From assembly GCA_002696885.1 (NCBI GenBank), contig NZSO01000011.1, forward strand, positions 1 through 12,321: 12,321 nt of DNA. The letters are read 5' to 3'. This stretch comes from Verrucomicrobiales bacterium (GTDB lineage Bacteria > Verrucomicrobiota > Verrucomicrobiia > Verrucomicrobiales > DEV007). Made by a program: the position numbers and the translations under genes. Under the pieces are notes generated by a model that worked only from the letters and a program-made list of their open reading frames with translations, did not search any database and was not told the DNA's origin. Below are positions 1 through 7,187 of the stretch, piece after piece. Numbering within the stretch: position 1 is the stretch's first letter; each line of letters opens with the position of its first letter.

Positions 1-33
1 AGCAACAACCACATTGATTATCAAGTCGACTTA

Positions 34-1590
34 TTACTTAACAGTCGGTAGATAGCGATAGTAGACCTCAAGCATCAGCGTACATAGTGCAGTGGCGTAA
101 ATTTTTCCATCTTGTCCAACTTGTCCGTGACCATTAGATGCGGGCCATGAACCATCTTTCTCTTGAGCTGCGGCCATAACTTCTTGGTATGACTTATTAA
201 AATCTTTCCAATGCTTGCCTTGTTTTTGAAAAGCAGCCTGAGAATGATAGTACCAAGAGTACGCAGCATTCGGCTGGTATTTCTTAGGGTTTTTACTATT
301 GATGAGATCAAGCGCTTTGTCTTCAAGTTGAGAAGGAGCTCCTAGCATACGGGCGCAAACCGCTCCAACACCTGTCAGGCTTAGTTTTCCTTTTTGGCCA
401 TCTTGAACTCTATATTTCCAATATCCGTCGGTTCCATTTGGATCTTCGGCAGCTTTGAGATACCGAACAGCTTTTTTCATAGCTGTATCAAGTCCTGAGA
501 ATTTGATCCCAGTGAGTTGTGCGCCTTTAAGAGCTTGAACATTCCAACCTGAAACAGAAAGGTCTCCAGTTCCTCCACTACCATAGGAGTAGAGCCAGCC
601 ACCACCATTTGTTTGACCTTCAATGATGATTGGTACTGCCTTCTTAAGAACTGGTGATATTCTTGGGAAAGGTTTGCGAGCATTTTTGTTCATTGAGTAG
701 GCCTCTGCAAGTGCGTAAACGGCAATGCCATGCTCGTAAGATAGATTTCTATCCCTCGATGTAGACATCATGCCTTTGCCTTTGTCAGCAACATTAACTA
801 AGTAGGCGATTGCTTTTTTTACAGTCTCACCAAATTCTGGAGAGTCGACAGTTTCACAGTGCCCAGAATAGGCGAGAAGAGCAAATGCTGTCATTGCCAC
901 TGGAAACTTTGTTCCAAAATTTCCTTCGGGCTGTTGTTGGGTTTTGAGCCATCTTAGGGCTGACAAAACTTGTCTGTCCATTGAAGCTTTACCACCAGCC
1001 TTGCGTAATCGAGCAATTCTATCAGCTGTGTTACAACGTCCTTTCATTACTCCAGGAACTCCCATTCCGCCTCCGAGACCGTCACCAAAGCCGCCCCCTC
1101 CAAAGCCATCACCAAATGAAGTGCCTATGTCAGGGGACTCAAGCTCAAAGGATGGAACTGAAATTGGTGAGGAGGTGTTTGCTGTAATTGCAGTGCTCGG
1201 GTTGGAAGAAGGCTTTGATGGCTTTTGTCTGACGCTCTGGACAAAAGTTTTCTTCTCAACAACGGCCTTAGATTCACCCTGTGTCGCTGCAACAACAAGT
1301 TCGATCTCTTCCTCTTTAAAATTGTTGATAGCCCAAATACCAAGAATTAGGAAGATGAGTCCAACGATGGCTGCAGCAATTCCTAATGAATAGCCTTTGC
1401 TCTTATTCTGCATCCTACTAAGAACATCCTCCACGCTCTCATGCCCCTCGAAATAGGCTTGATCGCCAATACCTTGGCTCGCCGCATAAATGGGGTCAGG
1501 TGTAAATCCTTGATGACTCGAAGGAGGTGGTGCAGAGCTTGGCTGATTGGTGGGAAATTGTTGGTTAGGGTCTTGAGGTGTTTGTTGCAT
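34..1590 (-). CDS. Membrane-anchored prenyltransferase/squalene-oxidase repeat protein
   Basis: This 518-residue protein has a Pro/Gln/Ser-rich N-terminus (about 1-60) without a signal peptide, one transmembrane helix (about 68-90), a low-complexity Ser/Pro/Lys linker (95-155), a Gly-rich stretch (157-180) and a C-terminal alpha/alpha-toroid domain (about 205-515). The toroid carries repeats of the prenyltransferase/squalene-cyclase kind: ALRWLKTQQQPEGNFG near 211, a GQTNGGGWLYS block near 325, and AAAQEKDGSW near 473. It ends in LMLEVYYRYLP, a typical ending of this family in Planctomycetota and Verrucomicrobiota. I see no DXDD cyclase motif, so the protein is probably not a terpene cyclase; the fold may bind protein or ligand. 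Topology should be N-in, with the toroid in the periplasm. The family's biochemical role is unknown to me. It has its own promoter and a leader hairpin. The ATG at 1590 has no clear ribosome binding site, only AAGG three bases upstream. Family call is confident; function is not. Confidence 0.9.
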   Translation of the reverse strand: MQQTPQDPNQQFPTNQPSSAPPPSSHQGFTPDPIYAASQGIGDQAYFEGHESVEDVLSRMQNKSKGYSLGIAAAIVGLIFLILGIWAINNFKEEEIELVVAATQGESKAVVEKKTFVQSVRQKPSKPSSNPSTAITANTSSPISVPSFELESPDIGTSFGDGFGGGGFGDGLGGGMGVPGVMKGRCNTADRIARLRKAGGKASMDRQVLSALRWLKTQQQPEGNFGTKFPVAMTAFALLAYSGHCETVDSPEFGETVKKAIAYLVNVADKGKGMMSTSRDRNLSYEHGIAVYALAEAYSMNKNARKPFPRISPVLKKAVPIIIEGQTNGGGWLYSYGSGGTGDLSVSGWNVQALKGAQLTGIKFSGLDTAMKKAVRYLKAAEDPNGTDGYWKYRVQDGQKGKLSLTGVGAVCARMLGAPSQLEDKALDLINSKNPKKYQPNAAYSWYYHSQAAFQKQGKHWKDFNKSYQEVMAAAQEKDGSWPASNGHGQVGQDGKIYATALCTLMLEVYYRYLPTVK

Positions 1591-1611
1591 TGCCTTGGTG
1601 GGTTTTGCCTA

Positions 1612-1635
1612 CTAAGGAGGCTTTAGACTCCTTAG
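1612..1635 (-). promoter_or_regulatory. Leader hairpin upstream of the toroid-protein gene
   Basis: Positions 1612-1619 (ctaaggag) and 1628-1635 (ctccttag) form a perfect 8-bp inverted repeat around an 8-base loop, 21 bases before the ATG at 1590. It lies inside the leader expected from the promoter at 1657-1685. On the minus strand no T-run follows, so it is probably not a terminator. The stem contains AAGGAG, the only good Shine-Dalgarno-like string near this gene, but too far from the ATG for normal use. It could affect mRNA stability or translation. Confidence 0.45.
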
Positions 1636-1656
1636 ATTTTCTTGTCTTTAATTCAT

Positions 1657-1685
1657 ATAATAGTTCTGGCAAGTGGTATTGCCAA
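1657..1685 (-). promoter_or_regulatory. Sigma70-type promoter of the toroid-protein gene
   Basis: Read on the minus strand, TTGGCA (1680-1685; 5 of 6 to the -35 consensus) is followed by a 17-base spacer and TATTAT (1657-1662; 5 of 6 to the -10 consensus). Transcription would begin near 1650, giving a leader of about 60 bases with a hairpin. The palindrome at 1667-1684 covers the spacer and most of the -35 box. This is one of the two best promoter matches in the window. Confidence 0.55.
1667..1684. promoter_or_regulatory. Operator-like palindrome over the promoter
   Basis: tggcaa (1667-1672), six bases, ttgcca (1679-1684) is a perfect inverted repeat. One arm lies in the -35 box and the other in the spacer of the minus-strand promoter. 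A dimeric repressor bound here would block RNA polymerase. No regulator gene lies in the window. A 6-bp palindrome can arise by chance, so the placement is the main argument. Confidence 0.4.
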
Positions 1686-1821
1686 GTTTTGATTATCAAC
1701 TATAAAACGCAAAGTTATGACTATTATTAGGTGTAGAAAGTTAATAAATAGTAAGAAAGTTGAATCTTTATTACTATTTGGGTCAAATTATGCCTAAAAT
1801 AACCACTCTTTGATCTTACTT

Positions 1822-2337
1822 ATGTCACGTTTAATTTTTTCTTTGGGGGCCTTTTTTGGAATAATGGTATTATCTGGATGTCAGTCATTTCAAAAAAACG
1901 ACAATGAAATAGACGAAGTTCCAGGTAATGGCCTTCTCGGAGCGAAGCTTATGGCTCTTGAACATGCATTAGAAAACATTTCTGAGGATGATAAAAAATT
2001 TGGAGATTCAGAATATTTTGCCTATGGCATTTCAGATACTGACCAGATTCACAATAAGGCGATTATTAAAATTTTAGGTAAGAGACAACCACCCGTAGTT
2101 GATGCTGCAAAGTTTTATACTCGTTCGAGTAACTCTCAGTGGATGAGTGGGCGACCAGTTCTTAAGTGGGTGACTGAAGCTACGAAAGATCCCAACCACC
2201 CTCTGAGGGTTAATGTCCTTGTCGGTTGGATTCACAGTCAAATTATCAACCAATTTTATAGCTACAAACTAGAATATGATGGAGTCGTTTGGACAATTCT
2301 TCAGATAGAGAGATTAGACCTCACCTCAAATCTCTAG
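1822..2337 (+). CDS. Small lipoprotein of unknown function
   Basis: The ATG at 1822 gives 171 residues beginning MSRLIFSLGAFFGIMVLSGC. This is a lipoprotein signal peptide: a short positive N-terminus, a hydrophobic core and lipobox LSGC, with lipidation expected on Cys20. An in-frame TTG at 1810 would add four residues, but the ATG gives the cleaner signal. The mature part is mixed alpha/beta by eye, with aromatic residues towards its end (QFYSYKLEYDGVVWTILQIE) that look like closing beta strands. Asp follows neither directly nor two residues after the Cys (C-Q-S-F), so outer-membrane sorting is plausible by the E. coli rule, which may not apply here. I do not recognise the family. No Shine-Dalgarno is seen. 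The stop lies two bases from that of the convergent dehydrogenase gene. Confidence is high that it is a lipoprotein gene, nil for function. Confidence 0.75.
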   Translation: MSRLIFSLGAFFGIMVLSGCQSFQKNDNEIDEVPGNGLLGAKLMALEHALENISEDDKKFGDSEYFAYGISDTDQIHNKAIIKILGKRQPPVVDAAKFYTRSSNSQWMSGRPVLKWVTEATKDPNHPLRVNVLVGWIHSQIINQFYSYKLEYDGVVWTILQIERLDLTSNL

Positions 2338-2339
2338 CT

Positions 2340-5300
2340 CTACTTTACATTGAGATAACCTTGCATAATTCTCCAGTGTCCCGGGAACGTGCATACATAG
2401 GGATACTTCCCTTTTTTTAATGGTTTTAATTTAATGATTTCAACTGTTCCTGGGTCAAGGAGTTTGCTTGCAGCAATGATTGAATCGATATCAGGTACAT
2501 AATTCATCTCAATTGCTTTTGGATTAGTGATAATTGAATCGGCAGCAGAGCCCAATTGTTGCATCGTGTCAGGTTTTCCTAAAACAAAGTTATGTTGAAG
2601 TAAATCGGGATTAGAAACAATCAATGCTATCGGCTTCCCGGCTTCAGCTTCAAGATTAGTCTTATCAAATTTTAAGCCCTCAATAGCCTTAAGCTTTATT
2701 ACTTGATGAGTTCGAGCCAGTGTGTCCTCATCCTCTTCAATTTTCGCTACTTTGATTTCAGGTGGTCTAACCATTGATTTTATTTTATTGCCTAGCTTCG
2801 TTGGCTTAGTGATCATTTCGTTAAGAACTGACGATACCTGGACTGGAGTTGCATGTCGGTATAGGTTGGCTGCCACGATTGACTCAGTATCCTCGCTAAT
2901 ATCTGGCCCTTGTCCTGCGTCGATCTGCACAAGTTCTAGATCATCCCAATAAGCCTTACCCGTTGCGTGGCCCCAACCTCCATATAAGCAATTAATACTA
3001 ATCGTCCCTCGATCATCTGTTTTAAATCGCACTGATACTCGAGTCCAATCCTTGTCTCCTTTGACCGCGGCAGTCCTTGGTTGGTCGGGTAGTGCGTGAA
3101 TATTTAGTTGAGCACCCCTTCCACCACGTAAAGTTTTCACTCCCTCAGTTTTGATCCATGCAGTGAGCTCGTAAGTGGTTCTTTTTTTCACTTTTACATC
3201 AACAAAAACAGAACTGTCTGCACCAGATTCTGATTCTATCATTATGGCATACCCCTTGCCTCCACGGCCAGGGGATACAAGTTTATGATTTGCCTTGCCC
3301 GAGTAATTTCTTGGCCTCCATGTTTTTGGCATTTCTCCAGATATCGCCTCAAATCCTGGGTTTTGAATAAGGTTATTCTTTGGTATCTTTACAGTCTTTG
3401 GTGGAGATGTTGCATTTGCTGGTTCAGAATTTGCCAACGCAGCCTTCAAATAACCCGACCCATGACGTGCACTAGCCATTTGAAAAGCTGTCGGTAGCCA
3501 TCGGTCATTGAGAATAAAATTATCGTTTTTCATCGAATGTAAAAATTTACCAACCTCCTCGGATGGAGGCATTTCAGAAATTGCTAACAAGACATCTTTT
3601 CGGACTTGATGATCTGGGTCTTGAAGGGCTGTCATCAATATTTTTAAAGACTCTTCGGATCTTGGTGCTGTGGCTGCTGCAGCTCTCCTGGCTCCAGGTG
3701 ATTTATTTTTTAACCCCATGGCCACGGCCTCAGTGTCAATCGAGCCTAGTCCATGTAATGCCCAAAGGGCATGAATTGCTCCACCTGCCACGCCTACAGC
3801 ATCAGGTTTTGAGTTTTTAATTATATCCTTCAGGGCGGAGCTGAAGGTGTCTTTGTCTCCGCTTTCAACGATCAATCTTTGTGCATGCATTCTCCATAGA
3901 AGATTGTCGCTTTGTAATGCATTAAGAAGATCTTTAGGGTTTTTCTTTGATAAATCAAAAGACTGACTAGGGTTGCTATCTTTAGAGGTGAATCTATAGA
4001 TTCTTGTTCTTGTGTAATCCCTAAGAGGGGATTCAAAAGCATTTCCCTTTCCTCTTTTAGCATCAAACCCTCCACGACCTTTGTTGGGTGTCGGGTTATG
4101 CTGAATTAGGAAGCTATACCAGTCACTCATCCATATTGCTCCATCAGGTCCCACTTCTGAATAAATGGGAGAGAACCATTCATCTACAGAAGCAACTAGG
4201 TTCCAACCATTTTGCGCAATAAAATGAGAGCCATCGGGAATGATCTGAGCCCGGTAGACTAAGTTTCCTGTGGGAGCATTGACGAGTGCGGCTTTATTCC
4301 ACCAGTCTTTAGGGAAACTTCTCGCTGTATATAAATGATGTCCCGCGGCCGCGGTAAATCCTCCAAAAACATCGACCTGCCTGAAATTAGGTGTGATAGG
4401 AAAAAATTTCTTGTTGGCATCAATTCCAGGCAGAGAACCGGATTGATCGAGTCCCTCAAAACGATCGTACTGAGTCCTAGGTATCGGCATGTAGACACTG
4501 GATTGGTTATTCGCCGTTGAAATAAAAACATCATTATTTTCAGAAAAACCCAGTCCCCAAGTGTTGTTGGATGTTCTTCCTAGATATTCTAATTCTGAGC
4601 CGTCTGGTTTAAATCTATAGACTCCTTGCCCAAAGCGGTGCTGTTTGTCTCCTACTTTACCGTTAAATCCTGCATATCCCATAACCCCCCAAATCCAGTT
4701 ATCAAATCCGTACTTGAGATTTGATGGTCCAGCGTGAGTATCGCCAGTGCTCCACCCAGAAAACATTATTTCTCTTATGTCAGCTTTATCATCCCCGTCG
4801 GTGTCTTTGAGAAACAAGAAGTGAGGTGCCATCTGAACGATTAGCCCGCCTCTGGCAAAACACATTCCAGTTGGAATGGAGAGTTTGTCTGCAAAAAGAA
4901 TAGCTTTGTCTGCTTTGCCATCGTTGTCAGTATCTTCCAGTATCCTTATTCTATCTTGCCCAAGTTCTGCAGGTTTTAATTCGTTAGGATAGTCGCGTGT
5001 CTCAATCACCCATGCTCTTCCCTTTTCATCCCAATCAATTTCGATAACGCTGTATAGGCCAAGTTCCTCTGAAGCGAAAAGAGAAATATCTAATCCGTTT
5101 GCCACTTGGGTGTGTTTTAATGAATCTTCAACACTTAGCGGAAGATGAACTTTAATAGGCTCTGGTCTGCGTTCATAATTAGGAACAAGATCTCCATCAC
5201 GACGCACTAATTTGGGTATATCTACAGAGAGAAAATCTTTTGATTTTTTTTCCCCGATTGCCCATAACAAACCACGGTAAACAAGGTCATGAAACCCTGG

Positions 5301-5906
5301 GTTGCCCCAAGTTCTTTGATCGTGCCCATAAGCAGTGTAGAATACTCGCCCTTTGCCCGGTTCTCTCGTCCAAGTCCAAGGTTCTCCCTCTCTAGTCTGG
5401 AGAATGTTACGATCATCAGTGCCCTTATGGTGAACGTAGGTTTCGTCCCAAGTTTCAAAACCTTTGAATCCACTCATTATAGGATGATCAGGTTTTTTAA
5501 TTTCGGTTGTGAATGTACCTACTCCATGGGATTTGAATTGGGCTCCAACCAACTTCACGTATTGCATCGAATTAAGAAAACAATAAGAAGCACAATGAAT
5601 GGGCAGAAATGCTCCTCCCTTGTAAACATAATCTAGTATTCCTTTTTCTTGTTCCGCAGTAATGTTGCCAATGTTGGCATAAATCATCAATGCGTCATAA
5701 TTGCTCAAGGAGCCATCATGCAAACAATTGGCGTCAGATGTGTAGGTGAAATTAACACCTTTGGGCCCCAAACCTTGCATGATCTGAGGGACCCTTTCTG
5801 ATGGTTTATGATGACCGTTGTCACCGAGAAATAAGACTTCGAGTCTCTTGGCCTCTGAAGTAACAAGGAGAGAAAATAATGTTAATAAAGAGAGTAGAGT
5901 TTTCAT
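2340..5906 (-). CDS. Exported ThuA / PVC-type dehydrogenase / HEAT / CBM / cupredoxin protein
   Basis: An 1188-residue secreted multidomain protein. Residues 1-19 are a Sec signal peptide. Residues 20-222 are a ThuA domain (glutamine-amidotransferase-like fold, trehalose-utilisation type, with HCASYC at 104-109). About 255-645 is a PVC-type membrane-bound dehydrogenase beta-propeller with acidic loops EDTDNDGKAD (324-333) and KDTDGDDKAD (367-376). About 650-830 is helical HEAT-like repeat, clearest at 752-778. About 843-993 is a jelly-roll carbohydrate-binding module of the CBM4/9 kind (NPGFE near 849, YWDDLELV near 986). About 1065-1188 is an azurin/plastocyanin-like domain whose type-1 copper ligands can be placed at His1105, Cys1172, His1177 and Met1181 (CTFPGHWRIM). 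Relatives often end in a CxxCH cytochrome c; none is present here. Likely role: oxidation of a sugar-like substrate outside the cytoplasm, with copper as electron acceptor (inference). It lies 16 bases downstream of the Gfo/Idh/MocA gene and probably shares its mRNA. Confidence 0.93.
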   Translation of the reverse strand: MKTLLSLLTLFSLLVTSEAKRLEVLFLGDNGHHKPSERVPQIMQGLGPKGVNFTYTSDANCLHDGSLSNYDALMIYANIGNITAEQEKGILDYVYKGGAFLPIHCASYCFLNSMQYVKLVGAQFKSHGVGTFTTEIKKPDHPIMSGFKGFETWDETYVHHKGTDDRNILQTREGEPWTWTREPGKGRVFYTAYGHDQRTWGNPGFHDLVYRGLLWAIGEKKSKDFLSVDIPKLVRRDGDLVPNYERRPEPIKVHLPLSVEDSLKHTQVANGLDISLFASEELGLYSVIEIDWDEKGRAWVIETRDYPNELKPAELGQDRIRILEDTDNDGKADKAILFADKLSIPTGMCFARGGLIVQMAPHFLFLKDTDGDDKADIREIMFSGWSTGDTHAGPSNLKYGFDNWIWGVMGYAGFNGKVGDKQHRFGQGVYRFKPDGSELEYLGRTSNNTWGLGFSENNDVFISTANNQSSVYMPIPRTQYDRFEGLDQSGSLPGIDANKKFFPITPNFRQVDVFGGFTAAAGHHLYTARSFPKDWWNKAALVNAPTGNLVYRAQIIPDGSHFIAQNGWNLVASVDEWFSPIYSEVGPDGAIWMSDWYSFLIQHNPTPNKGRGGFDAKRGKGNAFESPLRDYTRTRIYRFTSKDSNPSQSFDLSKKNPKDLLNALQSDNLLWRMHAQRLIVESGDKDTFSSALKDIIKNSKPDAVGVAGGAIHALWALHGLGSIDTEAVAMGLKNKSPGARRAAAATAPRSEESLKILMTALQDPDHQVRKDVLLAISEMPPSEEVGKFLHSMKNDNFILNDRWLPTAFQMASARHGSGYLKAALANSEPANATSPPKTVKIPKNNLIQNPGFEAISGEMPKTWRPRNYSGKANHKLVSPGRGGKGYAIMIESESGADSSVFVDVKVKKRTTYELTAWIKTEGVKTLRGGRGAQLNIHALPDQPRTAAVKGDKDWTRVSVRFKTDDRGTISINCLYGGWGHATGKAYWDDLELVQIDAGQGPDISEDTESIVAANLYRHATPVQVSSVLNEMITKPTKLGNKIKSMVRPPEIKVAKIEEDEDTLARTHQVIKLKAIEGLKFDKTNLEAEAGKPIALIVSNPDLLQHNFVLGKPDTMQQLGSAADSIITNPKAIEMNYVPDIDSIIAASKLLDPGTVEIIKLKPLKKGKYPYVCTFPGHWRIMQGYLNVK

Positions 5907-5922
5907 TAATCTTCAATGCATA

Positions 5923-7053
5923 CTATGAAAGTGTAAATTCGGGGAGTCTTTTTAATTCTCCACCTGCCAAGGCACTTTCATGTGCAATGATTCCTGTGCA
6001 TGTCCAGTTAGCAGATTGAACTGCGTTAGGGAAAGGATCTCGGTCCTCTGCGAGCGCTGTTAGAAACTCGTGCACAAGGTGTGGGTGAGAACCTCCATGA
6101 CCTGCTCCCTGGGTGAAACTAAGGTGCTCTTCTCCATCATCTCCACCGTAAACTCCACCAGTTGTGAAAGGAGCAATTTCATCAGGTAGTAGGTGAGCAT
6201 AATCAGGGCATTCTACTTTTTCAGGAATTTCGGGTTCAGGTTTTTTAGCAGTATGAAGAACTAATGGCTCTCCTTCAATTAGTGGCCATTCCATCGCTTT
6301 TTTATCACCATAGACCTCAAAGCTTTCTCTATATTGACGAGCAACGTCAAACAGTGATCGATAAATATAGGCACTAAGATCTGAATCTTTGAATTTGATA
6401 TGAGTTGATTCTATAGCGAATGGTGAATTGTAACACTCATGCATTTCTTCTCTTATTGTTCCAGAAGGAAAGCATGAAACGTATTCTGCTTGTCCTTTAG
6501 TTAATCCAAGAACCGGACCAACACAATGAGTAGCGTAGTGCATTGGAGGAAGTCCCGGCCAGTAACCAGGCCATCCATCCATGTCTTGTTGGTGGCTAGC
6601 CTTTAAGAATTGTATTTTCCCAAGGTCGCCATTTTCATACATCTCTTTTGCGAATAAAAACTCTCGAGCATAAACGACCGTTTCCATCATCATATATTTG
6701 AGACCGGTCTCCTTGCATAGATTGACTATTGTTTCACAATCCTCAACTGAAGTTGCCATTGGAACAGTACATGCGACGTGCTTGCCCGCTTTGAGAGCAG
6801 CTATAGATTGTTCTGCGTGATTTGGTATTGGAGTGTTGATGTGAACGAAATCAACTTCAGGATCATTGAGAACGTCCTCATAATTCTGATATCTAGTTTC
6901 TATACCATACTTATCACCAATTTCATTGAGTGATGCTTCTGTCCTTTGGCAAATTGCATACATATTAGCCTGAGGATGACGTTGATAGATTGGAATAAAC
7001 TCAGCGCCGAAGCCTAGACCTATTATTGCTACATTGAATTGTTTGCTACTCAT
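5923..7053 (-). CDS. Gfo/Idh/MocA-family oxidoreductase (atypical active-site motif)
   Basis: The ATG at 7053 gives 376 residues starting MSSKQFNVAIIGLGFGAEF, with the dinucleotide-binding glycines (GLGFG, 12-16) at the usual place. The frame is open 18 codons further upstream, but that extension lacks homology signal and is unlikely. The N-terminal half is a Rossmann domain; DFVHINTPIPNHAEQ (68-82) is the usual second NAD(P) motif. The C-terminal half is the MocA alpha/beta domain, with MHYATHCVGP (171-180; His172 and His176) near the expected catalytic helix. The normal EKP motif reads TVP (96-98), so the usual lysine is missing. The family oxidises or reduces sugars, inositols and keto-sugars with NAD(P)H. 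No signal or Tat peptide is seen, so it should be cytoplasmic. It is the first gene of a probable operon with the ThuA-dehydrogenase gene, recalling the thuA/thuB (ThuA plus Gfo/Idh) pairing of trehalose metabolism. Substrate unknown. Confidence 0.92.
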   Translation of the reverse strand: MSSKQFNVAIIGLGFGAEFIPIYQRHPQANMYAICQRTEASLNEIGDKYGIETRYQNYEDVLNDPEVDFVHINTPIPNHAEQSIAALKAGKHVACTVPMATSVEDCETIVNLCKETGLKYMMMETVVYAREFLFAKEMYENGDLGKIQFLKASHQQDMDGWPGYWPGLPPMHYATHCVGPVLGLTKGQAEYVSCFPSGTIREEMHECYNSPFAIESTHIKFKDSDLSAYIYRSLFDVARQYRESFEVYGDKKAMEWPLIEGEPLVLHTAKKPEPEIPEKVECPDYAHLLPDEIAPFTTGGVYGGDDGEEHLSFTQGAGHGGSHPHLVHEFLTALAEDRDPFPNAVQSANWTCTGIIAHESALAGGELKRLPEFTLS

Positions 7054-7097
7054 TTTTTGTTTTTTGATAGTAATTAAAGTGAAAAATCGTCTTTGGG

Positions 7098-7125
7098 ATA
7101 ATACCAAATTCTAATTATCGGTCAT
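7098..7125 (-). promoter_or_regulatory. Candidate promoter of the Gfo/Idh-ThuA dehydrogenase operon
   Basis: On the minus strand ATGACC (7120-7125; 4 of 6) is followed by a 16-base spacer and TATTAT (7098-7103; 5 of 6). Transcription would start near 7091, giving a leader of about 37 bases before the ATG at 7053. The surroundings are AT-rich, so chance matches are common. Confidence 0.35.
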
Positions 7126-7147
7126 TTATATTAATTTTTTGAATTCC

Positions 7148-7176
7148 TTGCAATGGAGTTCTGTAACGTTTTAAAT
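7148..7176 (+). promoter_or_regulatory. Weak candidate promoter of the DUF1501 gene
   Basis: TTGCAA (7148-7153; 4 of 6), a 17-base spacer and TTAAAT (7171-7176; 4 of 6) would start transcription near 7183, about five bases before the ATG at 7188. The match is weak. It is noted because the same close spacing recurs at other genes here. Confidence 0.25.
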
Positions 7177-7187
7177 AAATACCTAGG

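Noticed and set aside
944..1393. A 149-codon open frame antisense to the toroid-protein gene
   Set aside because: It runs through the linker and Gly-rich part of the real gene, whose composition keeps the opposite strand open. It has no signal or domain features and is rich in Pro and Ser as expected of a shadow.
1734..1761. Direct repeat agaaagtt (1735-1742 and 1754-1761) before the lipoprotein gene
   Set aside because: Eight AT-rich bases repeated once can easily be chance; no promoter element lines up with it.
1760..1788. Possible promoter TTGAAT, 17 bases, TCAAAT before the lipoprotein gene
   Set aside because: Only 4 of 6 matches in each box in very AT-rich DNA; too weak to annotate.
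4343..4354. GC-only 12-bp palindrome ccgcggccgcgg
   Set aside because: It lies in codons for an Ala run in the dehydrogenase propeller (TAAAGHH). It is striking in AT-rich DNA but explained by alternating Ala codons.
5289..5636. A 115-codon open frame antisense to the ThuA domain
   Set aside because: The opposite strand encodes a clear ThuA domain, and this frame shows no recognisable motif.
7054..7107. An 18-codon upstream extension of the Gfo/Idh gene
   Set aside because: The Rossmann motif begins seven residues after the ATG at 7053, as is normal for the family; the extension has no export signal and overlaps the expected leader.
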